From the NCBI GenBank assembly GCA_013397865.1, contig VZTI01002740.1, positions 1 through 64,000 of the forward strand: a DNA stretch of 64,000 nucleotides, written 5' to 3'. The notes below the pieces were generated by a model. It saw only the letters and a list, made by a program, of their open reading frames with translations. It was not told the DNA's origin and searched no databases. Made by a program: the position numbers and the translations under genes. Positions 23,901 through 35,900 of this stretch are shown here, in pieces. The stretch's first letter is position 1, and each line of letters opens with the position of its first letter. This DNA is from Struthidea cinerea (taxonomy: Eukaryota > Chordata > Aves > Passeriformes > Corcoracidae).

Positions 23901-26900
23901 CCTGTATTTGGATGAATTTAATAGGTAATGGTTTTAATGTGTTTTTGTACGCACCGAATTTTAAATGTCTAATTGTGCATTGTTCTTTTCAAGAACTTTT
24001 TCTGTATAATGTATTTACTGTTAAATCCATTGACCCACTGTGCTGCAGAGAAGAATCCCTGTACTATTGAATTTATCCTGTACTACTGAATTTAACCTGT
24101 ACGGTTCCGGTGGGTTGATCTTGGCTGGACACCAGGTGGCCACCAAGCCACTCTATCGCTCCCCTTCCCAGCTGGAGAGGGAAGAGAAATTAAGAAAGAA
24201 ACAACTCTTTAGCTGAGATAAGGCAGTTTATTAAAGTAAAAGCAAAAGTTTAGGCATGCAGAAGCAAAGAGGGGAAATAAAAAAGGTTTATTTTCTGCTT
24301 CCCGTCAGCTAGCAGTGTTGAGCCACTTCCCAGAAAGCAGGGCTTCAGCACACATAGCAGTTGCTCTGGAAGGCAAACAGTATAAATAACAAATGCCCCA
24401 TTCCTTCTCCTTCCCTTAGCTGTTATACCTGAGCTGATGTCATATGGAATGAGTTATCCCTTTGGTCAGTTTGGGTCAGCTGGCCGAGTTGTGTCTTCCC
24501 CAAGGATCTTGCGCATTCCCAGTCTGCTGATATGGGGGGAATGTCGAGAGACTGCATTGATGCTCTGCCAGCCAAAGCACTGGTGTGTTATCAACACCTT
24601 TCCAGCTATGGACACAAAGCACAGACCTGTGAGGGCTGCTACGGGAAAATCAGCTCCACCTCAGCCAAGACACAATACAACTATCTTTGTAATGGGACAC
24701 GTGGTAGCAGTAAGGGTTTGAATAGTTCCCATAAAACCAGTCTTTGCCGGTAGCACACCTATGAAATGTTCTCTGAAGGATGCAGGAATTGCCTGCCTGA
24801 AAGCTGATGACAGCTAAAAGATACATAGAAGGTATTTCTGTCTTTCAGTACAGTGTCAGGTGAGCAATCACCTGGATGTTTTAGCAAACGTGCAGAAAGC
24901 TATTTTCCTTGTTATTTGCACTTTTCACCATCTTGATGAAATTATTGAGCCCTAAAAACTTTGAGATTTAAACCCACACATTTCTCATCCAATCCTAGAG
25001 GTTCTTTTCCCTTGTGTCATCTTGGAAGTAGGGTACAAGTTTTGTCAATGGCTGGTAGTAGCAGCCTGCCCTCCGCAGCTGATAAAAGTGGATCTGCAGA
25101 TCTCGGCATTTCGGGTGTTAGGAAAGGTCCAGGCCCCAGAGAATACCCTAGTTGTCTGGAAGTCCATCACCGAAACAATCAGATCTTCATCTCTGTGCTC
25201 AGGTCTGGGAAGTACAGGTAGAAGAGTAAACCAGTTTTGTTATCAGCCCCCTAACTATTTGTGTTCTTTCTGAGGAACTCTTCATGCTTGATTATGGATT
25301 AGACTGTGGTCAGGAAATAGATGGATGTGTGGAGCAGATCTGATGTGTGCCTGCCTGCAAATACATTCCTCAGCATGCAGATTTACCAAACTGTTTCTAC
25401 AGAGCATGTGACTGGATGGGCCTGTGAGCTCAACACCAGAAGAAGCTTTGTGTCTTGCTTAACTACAATGATGGATTGGCTCAAAAGCTGCTCTTAAATA
25501 ATTAGCTATCAGGAATAAGAATACATATGCTCAGTTATGCATGCAAATCAGTATGAGAGATTTAAGTGGAAGGAGCTAACATATGAACATCTGTTAGACA
25601 TTTTTCAGAAACTCCAGTTTTTAGCATATTTTGGGAATGTAGGAACTTGAATGTGAATGAATTTATTTAGAGGGTGTCAAAAATGCCGGAAGATCAGCCT
25701 TCATTAGTGAACTAAATGCAGTTTGCTCAGGAGACAGACTTTCTACTAAACATATCAAAACATGTCTGTTTCAGCTTTTTGCAACATATCAAACTGGATA
25801 TGGTTGTGTTCTAAAATATTCATATATGTATAAAGTGAACCCATAAAGTTGGTAAATCTCTTCCTAGGGACTTGAAGACTTTTTTTATTATTATCACAGT
25901 ATACAGGTCATTCTACCTGTAAGTTTTATTCTTGAACTGGCTGCAAAATATCTCTTGGTCACTGCTTATAGTGATGTTCCTTCTAGTCACAATCATAATG
26001 TATTAAAATTCCTCTGCTATATTGTTTTTGTATGGTTATTCTTGGGTGATACTTTCTTGTAGAAAATATGCAGTTTGAAATGTTTTCAGTTCGCTGGTAG
26101 TTGCACTGGATAATTTTTGTTGGGAAAATGAAGCATACCTATGTTAAGTATATTTCAGTAGTTTACCTTCAGAGACGTACTTATTTTTTTGTACATCTTA
26201 ATTATGAGTGGAGTTAATTTTAGGGAGATGTGCTGGATTCATTGGTCCACAGATTGAAAGCTGCTTTCTTCACAGAAAGCATTTGATACAGTTAACAGTA
26301 GCTAATTTATTTGGTGATGTAGTTTAGCCATTATGTTTAGCTATGGTATTGAGTAGTATAATACAAAAAAACAGGGAAATCAAAAAGTAATAGTGTGTTA
26401 TAAAGCAATCACAGCTACTTGTGTGGCTGATTTTACTTTTTATATGTGTGTGGGATGATGGAACAAGTAATGTCAATTAATGAAATTGTTTTTTGATCTG
26501 CAGTATAGAGTGGTCTGCTGTGATAGTGGACGAAGCACATAGAATCAAGAATCCAAAGGCGCAAATAACTCAAACCATGAAGTCATTAAAATGCAATATT
26601 CGCATAGGTCTTACTGGAACCATTCTTCAAAACAATATGAAGGAACTTTGGTGTGTCATGGACTGGTAAATAAAATATTTTTTTTATGGTTAAACACCTC
26701 TGCGTGTTAACTGTGCAATGGGGGTAGGGCAGGACTGGGTGATATGGACCCATCTGTGTTATAAAAAAAAAAAAAAAACAACCAAAAAAAACCCACCCCC
26801 TCAACCTCAAAACACCTGCTTATTTCTGAGAATATAACTGTGTTTATTCTAAGACATCTGGGAAGGTAAGCTCCTGGTATTTTGCAGTTACTTAATACAT

Positions 26901-29900
26901 TTGGAGTTCATCCCATCTGGCTGCTTTGGGGAATTTGGGAAGTAGTTAAAATCATTCTTTCCCCACCTCCCATATTGTGGTTTTTTTTGTTTCTTTTTTT
27001 TTCCTAAGGACACTCTCTTTTTTCATCTGTCCTTTGCCCAGTAGATAGGGAATCATTACACAACCTTGACCAACGTAGTGCCTGCCTTTGCTGTGTCCGG
27101 TATGTGCAGGTCATTCTGACCTACTTGGAGGATGAAAGTAATAATATTTTGCTTTTTTTTCAAAATGCACAAGTGCACATATTTGAAAAGTAACAGTCTT
27201 GTCCAGAAAAACTTTTAATGGTCAAGGAGAAGTGCAACTGACTGTAGATACAAATCTAAACCTCCTGGGAATGCTTTGCAGAGGAGGAACAAAGCAAACA
27301 TATTTTGAATGTAAGGATATACAGAACAGAAATAGAAGGAAGAATATTTTAAACTTAGTGTTGCATCTGGTCCATTAAAACTATGCTGATGTTGTTAGTA
27401 AATTGTTCCAGTGTGTAGTGCTGCTAACAATTACTAAATTCTTTTTACTGTTGGGTTTCTCAAGATTTTATTTAGTTAATTGTAATATCTGCATATTCTG
27501 ATTTAATAAAAATAGTAAAAATTGAAAACATGATTGCTTAGCTTCCAGTTTAGGCTCCTCAACACTAGCAGCCTTGTAGTTCAGAGGTTCTGTATACTTG
27601 TGATTTCTGTTGTTGTGCTAAACTTTTGTTTTTTTTGAGATTGCAACCCTAATCCTAGGGGGTATCTCTTAGCATTTGAGAATCACAGAAAACAGATGAA
27701 AAATGGCATGTCTGAAAATAGTGTATATGTTTCCCTTTGTACTTAAAATTCTTAGTAGTTTCTCTAGTGACCGCTTCTTTAAGATTTCTTGCTGTTGGCC
27801 AGAACAAAAAAAAAACAACCTATGGTATGCTTTAAATCAGTGAATCAATCCCCCAACCCCTTTTGTTTTTTAATAGGGCTGTACCAGGACTTTTAGGTAG
27901 CAGAGTACATTTCAAGAAGAAATTCTCTGATCCAGTGGAGCATGGCCAGAGGCACACTGCAACTAAAAGAGAGCTAGCAACAGGTCGTAAGGCCATGGTG
28001 AAGCTAGCAAGAAAAATGTCTGGCTGGTTTCTGAGACGTACCAAAGCGCTTATCAGTGATCAGTTGCCAAAAAAGGAAGACAGAGTAAGAGTGCCTTCAC
28101 ATTTCAAATACAATGCTAATGAACGTATTTCTTCTTTTTTTGTTTTCTTGTTGTATTTCTTCTCTTTCATCATGTCTGTAGTTTATGGTTTTCTCTTCAT
28201 CTTACTAACTTAAGAAGAATCCGTAGCCTTAGAGAAAGTGCACTTGCACTAGTGTGCTTTGTTCACATAATTACTATGATTGCACATTGAAATGGAGTTA
28301 ATCAAGCATGAAAATGCTCAGCTAGTCTTCTGACTAGTGATTTACACGTCTGTTTTATGTGTGTTTTTGTCCTTATCTGGGCAAGCCCAAAGCAATGTAT
28401 GTAAATTTCTTGAAATTCTATGTAAAACTTCTGAATTTGCAGCTCGACACTTTGTGTTTGGAACAGTATGCTTTTAAATCCCTCATTTTCAATCCCTAAA
28501 TAAAAGAAAAACCTCAGACATAGTGCTATTCATCTGATGCAATTGTAAATAGTATATGAAGTGATAATACTTCATTAATATACTTAAGAGTTCTGCTAAA
28601 TCTTTTCTTCTAAGTAGACAAATACATAAGTTTGCAGCTGGTTTTGTTTTCAAAATTTGGTATTTATTCTTCATCCTTAGTTTATAATAATATCATCTAG
28701 GCTGTCTTCTGAAGGAAAGATTAACACAAACATCAGTCAGTCGCTTTTCTGAATCTAGCAGGTTTTATTCTTTTCATTATCTTGTTAATGTGAGTATATG
28801 TTCAAGTTACTGCTGTATTATTATAGCTCAGCATGGTGCTGCTACTATGTGGATAGCATAGGTTAGGGAATGATCTTGGGATATCTGTCTCCTGCTGCTT
28901 AGGACTAAAGATGTCATGGAGATGCCACCCATGGTCTCTAAGAAGAGGGATCAGAGTTTTGGCCATAGCACTGTGTAGATCCTTGCCTTCTCATTGTTTA
29001 TTCTGTTTGTCCTGCTTGTGGTAGTGCCCTATGACAGCTAATGCCTAAAAAGGGGAAAGAAAGGGCCAATTAAGCACCTTGCAAAACAGAGAGAAATCTG
29101 TAATTAAAATTATGCATTTATTTCTCTCAATTTTCCTTTCTTTTCCTATTGCTGCACAAAAGCCATAATGAAAGGTTTTGAGCAAAATAACAGGAGATTC
29201 TTGTAGCATGATGTTGATATTCTTTGTAGAATTGTGGGATGGAGTATAGCAAGCATGCATACGTTTTGGCTACAGTTCATGCTCTTTTGGTGTCAAGATC
29301 CACATTTTTTTTTTCATTTGGTGGTAGAATAATTTCCTGCAACTATTTGAGCAAATATAGTATTTATTTCTACTTTATTTTCAGGGATCTGTGATTTGTG
29401 TTTTTTGATGCAGTGCTTTTTTGCCTTTCATTGTATGCTGCACATGATAGTGTTTCTTGGGTTTTCTTTTTGGCAGATGGTGTTCTGTTCCCTAACTGAA
29501 TTCCAGAAAGCAGTGTACCAGGCTGTGCTAGAGACAGATGATGTAACCTTGGTGTTAAGAGCAGGAGAGCCCTGTAGCTGCAACAGTGGCCGGAAAAGGA
29601 AGAACTGTTGTTACAAAGTAAGAACTTGGCACTGTTTGTATTTTAGATCGTAGTCTTCTGAATTTCCTGAGACACTCTCTGCTGATGAAGAGCTGATTGA
29701 AATGTTTGCCTAGGTGTAGGCCATCTGTTTGGGAAATCCCAGCTGGAAACATGGGAAGCTGCATTACCAGCATGATGGAGTTAGGCACTTTGGGATTACT
29801 TCAAAGTTGCTTTGCATGCCTGGAGCAGTTGGTTGTTATCTATGCACTAAATTCTGGATCTTTTGTATTAATAAATGCACCTGTGATTTACTTGATGTTG

Positions 29901-32900
29901 GCAAGGGTACTGCATTGGGATGTTCAGTATGTGTCAGGCATGCTGCTCCCAGGTGCCTCAGGCAGGTTGTGCAGAAGCTGCAAATGGGAGGCATCCTGAA
30001 CTCAGCAGGTTACCTGGGCAGTTCGTTGTGTTCTAATTGCAGTTGTGCCTTTCTGTGCCATTAAGCATTCACTTTGCCTTGCTTCATTGAGGGGAGAACT
30101 GCAACAGCAGCCACAGAGCGCAAGCCGAACTTTGTCCACGAGTTACAGCTTTGCAGATTTCTTCAATCCTCTCCGGACTTCTTTAATGCTTGATTAGTCT
30201 AGCTTTGTATTTGTTTTGCCTGCATCACTCAGTAGGCTTAGATTAAGCACATCTTTTAAACATTTGGAAGCATATGTTGCATGCTTGTTTCTCCCTTTTA
30301 TCTTTCTGGCCTGCTCTGATTCTTGTGTAGTGTTTTGAGTTTTTTTCCAAATGATGTAGGTTGTTCAGTCTCCTGCGCATTTTTTATGAACGATCCCCTT
30401 ATCAGTCTTGTTTAATATTCCATGGATACTAGTGCTCTTTTCAGGCTTTTGTTTCTAGTGATGTTTTGTAGAAAAAAAGAAATGCTGTTGAACTTGATTC
30501 ACAAAGGGCAGCAGGGAGGCCTGGAGATAGTTGAGTGCTCTTATGGACTGTCATATTCCAGAGTTAACTGGAATTTAGTAATTTGAGAAGGCAAAGGCAA
30601 ACAAATATTGTTCAAACCAGCCAACCATAACCAGGAAAATAGCTGTTGAGATAGCTGCTGTTGCATTGTAAAATGTCTGAAGCTTGAATTATGTTATTTG
30701 AGGTGTTTATAAAGCTTTATAGGCTTTTGCTGGAGAGAAAAGTAAAGTTAGCAGTTGAAAGGTAAGAAGTCATTCAAACTGCTCTGACTTGATTTAATCA
30801 GTTGTAAAGTTACCTTTTTGTTTACTGAAGAGTTCTTGGTTATCTCCATGTGATACCTGTAGAAGTTACTACCTGAAATGTTTAGCAAACAATGAACATA
30901 GCTGTAGGGTTTTTTTCTTATTGAGAAAATGTTTCTATTAATAGGGTCACAAAGCTGCAGGAAAAACAAAAGTTGCTTCATTTTTATCAGAAATACACTA
31001 CACATCTCTTGGGGATCAATTATAGTACTAAGAATTGTTAATGCATTAAACCTGGTAAGAATAGTATTTATTTGAGATTATTACTTATTTTCAGGGGTAT
31101 TTGTTTGTATAAACTGGTTTTTTTTTTTTTTTGGTAGGTAAATGCACATGGTGAAACAATTAAGTCACTGCGCTTCAGTTACCTAATGATCCTACAGAAG
31201 GTTGCAAATCATGCTGCACTGCTGCAGACGGACAACACTAGCAAGCTGCAGGTTAGTTTCAGAAGTATCTAAAAAATGGACTTGTGGAAAATGAATGGGA
31301 TGAAAAGTCTTGAATGAAAATTGCTACTGGCCTCCTTTTTAAGTCTTAACTAACTGCAATTAAGATATTTTGTGAAATTCCTTTTGCATTCAGTCATACA
31401 GAGTGCTTACCTTATAAAGACATTATACAAAAGAACATGTTCATTTAGTTGATGCATACCTGAAAATAAGGGTTATAAAACATTGGAGAGATTAGGAGGG
31501 AGAGTAATTTTTAATGATTTCTAATAGTACCATTTTTGTTACATTTATAAAGAATGCCTATAAGAAGAATGACTGTGTGCAATAAATAAATACATAATAG
31601 ATAATTAGAAATTTTTTTCTCTAGTAATTTTTATTAAGAGCTGAGTTTGTTTAAATAATGAGAAACATGTTTTAGAAGAAATTGGTCGGTGAAAGAACAA
31701 TATCAATTTATCTTGTTACTGTGGCAAGTAACAAGACCCACAAACGGCAGTTTTCAGAAATGTTTGTTTGTGAGCCTTGAGATCCAGGAATCAGGAAAGG
31801 GATTTACGGATGTTACCAGTTTCTCTTAGAAGCTATCAAGGAAGAGAAATCAGAATGTCCTAGCTAATTTTGCAAGTTTGTTCCATTAAAGCAGTTTAGC
31901 TTTTTCGGAAATGTTAATTTTGGTTTCCAGGGCATTATACACAGCATGTACCCGGATGTTTTCAGTGGTCTTTTTTGTGTATTGCTTATGTAGGTTTATA
32001 ACATTTGATATTTAAATAACCTCTGAAATAATGGAATACAAGTATTCAGTGACTTACTGTCTTTTGTGTCGTGCATAATTATTAGTTTTACCAGCATCTA
32101 CTAAAGAAAGTGCTACTTTGTAGTGTTTCTAACCTTTATTGGTGGTAATTACATGTGTTATTCTTAGGTGAGAGATGTGATCTTTTCTTTCTCTCTGGAG
32201 AAGTGGACTTGAACTGTGAGGTCATGTTTAAGTTCAGAGCTAAATTTAGCAGTGGAGCTTTATGTGGCTTTTGAACAGCTTAAGTGCATTTCCTGTACAG
32301 GTTTTTTTTTTTTTTTGTGGAACAACATGTAATTCCCATACTGGCTTGTTATTCCCGAGGGTCCAGAGAATTGTTGGTGCACAACTGTTGGGTAATGCAA
32401 ACCTCAAGGCAACAGAATTTTTTGAAACTGACAATTCTGGCCAGGAGAAGAAATTTTGAATATGATCCATGATTTCAGATTAGGAATCTCTTTTGTTTTT
32501 AAATGAAACAAAGCAAAACACATGGGATATGTTTTATCCAGCAGTTTTGTAGTGAACTAATTTAAAAACCACGTAACTCTGCTTGAGATACTTTGGCGGA
32601 TCACATTTCATCCTGTTTAGCTCCTTGTATGGCTTAATATATCTCTGATTTTTAACACCTACTCAGTCTTTCTGCTTTTCTTCCAGGAAGCACATATCAA
32701 ACGAGTTTGCAGCCAGGTATTTTCCAGTTTTCCAGATTTTGTGCAGTTAAGCAAAGATGCAGCCTTTGAAACAATTTCAGATCCAAAATACAGTGGAAAA
32801 ATGAAGGTAAACCCATTCCTTAGAAGAAAAATAAATATTACTAACAGTAATAGATTTGGTCTATATTATATGGATATAAGAAAATGTACACCTGATAGTT

Positions 32901-35900
32901 GTGGGGGTTTTAATCATTCTGTTTATGTTTGGTCATACCACAGCAGGTATCTCCTGTCATGGATCAGTATGCAGTTGGGCAAAGACTGGATGAGTGTAAT
33001 CTGTGATGCTTGGATTTTCTGAGATTTTAGCTTCCCATGTTTAATGACGGGCATGGAAATGACCCTTATAGTCAACGTAATTATTGTTTCATGAAACCAT
33101 TGTGTCCAGTGACAGTCAGAAGTATTTGGCAAAGAAAAGGAAGCAAAGCAAAATTATTATGGGCTTAATGGTTTGTGCACACCTTCAATTTTGTGTGTAG
33201 TTCCAATCTCTGCTCTCAAAAAGCATGTGTTAAGACTTTGAAAAGGTTTAGAGGACGGTTCAGAGAAGGGCCACGAAGGTGTTTAGTAACTGTGTGTCAG
33301 AAGCAGCCAAGTAGGCTGGGACTCCGCAGCCTGTAAAGAATGTCTTCGGATGAATGTGGACCTACACAATTATGAATAGCATGGAACTGGTGAAAATGTA
33401 CTGAGTGCTTACTGACTTCTTTGAGCCCTTTGGGCGTTAAGTGAATATAATAGTAGTCATGCTAAAGATGACCAAAATAAATGTGTCTAGTGTGAATCTG
33501 TAAAACTTCTTACCTCAGAAACTTTCTTTCTCTGGTTTCAGAAAGGAACAAAAGATATTTAATGATGACGTATAGTGTAGATATGATGATGGTGTTGTTT
33601 AATGTAGATGAAAAATATGTCTAATGTAGCTAATTAAAAAGAAAACTATACTGGTTTTAGTAGTGTTCCTGAGCTGGGAGTAATGGGGCGGGGGGGGCGG
33701 TGAGAAGCTACGCAGAATTTTGGCTCTCCATAAACCTGGGTATTAACATTTTCTTCTTGGGACTGGTGGCAGTGGGAGGATTATGTTGCTGTAGCAGTAA
33801 TGGCTGTTATCACTTTACTGGTTTGTTACTGTGTAAGCAAGATCTTTCTTTACTGTTAATACATATGTGTGAAATACCTGCATACTAACTTTGTTGTATA
33901 CACTTAATTTTTGAGAAGGTGAATTTAGGTGTCAAATTAGCTACCAGCAAATTTTTAATACATAGCTCTAAAAACCAAATCCATCATCTTCAGGAGTTGA
34001 AGAATTGCTTATGAAGGCATTCTGTTACTGATTATTTTACCATGGCATTATTCACATAACTATTTTACATTTTTGTTATTATTCTATTATTTTTTTTTTT
34101 TTTTCATTTTCCCATGGCATTCCTGGAAAAGCTGGCAGCCCATGTCTTGGACATGTGCACCCTTCACCAGATTAAAAAGCTGGCTGGTTAGCCAAGCCCA
34201 GAGAGTGATGATGGGTGGTGCCACATCCAGTTGACATCCAATCACTAGTGGTATCTCCCAGGGCTCAGTGTTGGGCTAGTCCTGTTTAGTATCTTTACTG
34301 ATGATCTGGATGAGGGGATTGAGTGCACTCTCAGTAGGTTTGTAAAGTTAAGCTGGGTGGGATTGTTGATCTGCTGGAGGGTAGGAAGGCTCTGTGGAGG
34401 GATCAGTGGGCCAAGATCAATGGTATGAGGTTCAACAAGACCAGATGCCATGTCCACATTTGGCCACAACAGCCCCCTGCAGTACTACAGGCTGGGGCAG
34501 AGTGTCTGGAAAGCTGCCTGGTGACAAAGGACATGGAGGTGCTGGTCAACAGTAGCCGAACATGAGTCAGCATGTGCCCGGTAGCCAAGAAGGTCAGGGG
34601 CATCCTGGCTTGTATCAGAAATTTTGTGTGCAGCAGGATCAGGGAAGTGATTCTTCCCCTGTACTTGGCACTGGTGAGGCCGCACCTTGAGTGCTGTATC
34701 CAGTTCTGGGCCCCTCACGGCAAGAAGGACACTGAGGTGCTGCTGGAGTGTGTCCAGAGAAGGGTGACGGAGCTTGTGAAGGGTCTGGAGCGTCAGGTTT
34801 ATGAGGAGTGGCTGAGAGACCTGGGCTTGTTTAGCCTGGAGAAAAGGTCTTCCCTGAGCCTCCTTATTACTCTGTACAACTACCTGAAATGAGGTTGTGG
34901 TAAGATGCTGTCCTGATTTTGGCCAGGACAGTTAATTTTGTGCAGTAGCTGGGAGGGGGCAGTGCCTGGAGTGGTGCAGGCGTGGCCAGGGGGTGGTTGT
35001 TCTATGCTACCTCACTGTCATTGCTGGGACATGGGTAAGAGACTCTCTCCAACAAGAGCAGAGCATCTTCCAGTCAACAAAAACATGGCCAGAGGAGCGT
35101 TGTTCATTTTTTCAGAGTCTGCAATGAGCATTTTTGCATGTGAATCACCCTCTCTCTTGTACTTTTGTCATTAATACTGTTGGTTTTCTTATCTTATTGC
35201 TGTTTCCAGTAAAATCTTCATATCTCAGCCCATGATTTTCACTTTTTTTGCCTCCAATTCTCAACTGTGTCCTGCTGTGGTAGGAGGAGGGAAGGAGGGA
35301 GCGAGAGAGCGGCATCTGGTTTGGGAGAGTCTTGGTGGGGGCACTGAATTGCGGAGTACTGTTCCTAAACCATGACATACAAGAATCAGTCTGTTCTCCT
35401 GGATAACAAGTGGCAGGATGAGAGGACATCACCGCAAACTATGCTGTTGGTGGTTCAGGCTGAACATCAGGAAGAATTTCTTCATGGAAATGGTTGTCAG
35501 GCATTGGATTTGGCTGTCCAGGGAGGTGGTGGAGATTTACCGTCCTGAAGGTGTTCAGGGCGTGACTGGACATGGCACTTTGTGCTGTGGTCTGTTTGAC
35601 AGGGTCGTGTTTGGTCAAAGGTTGGACTCGATCTTGGAGTTCTTTTGCAATCTAAATGCTTCTGTGATTAAAATTAATTTTCCTTTTTTAAGGATTTTGC
35701 CTCTTGGGGCTATTGCACACTTCACTCCAGCACTGCTTCAGAACATTTTAATTATGTGTTTTTTGACACGGAAGTGAGCAACATAGGCAAACAAAAATGC
35801 TTGAGTTATTACAGAGATTCCAACATTATGTGCCTTCAAAGCCTATATCTTTCACAGCTGCCTGTTGGGGGGATTCTATTCCAAACCATAGCTGTAAGTC

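Larger units (their letters stand above)
23925..26503 (+). other. ERCC6L2 intron 4
   Basis: 2579 bases. Contains an antisense LTR (about 24100-24679) preceded by a 19-base tandem repeat (24059-24104). The rest is unannotated AT-rich DNA. Confidence 0.75.

Noticed and set aside
24437..25273. Plus-strand open frames of 73-94 codons in intron 4
   Set aside because: The first two are antisense to the LTR; the others (24961-25273) have no exon signals or recognised content.
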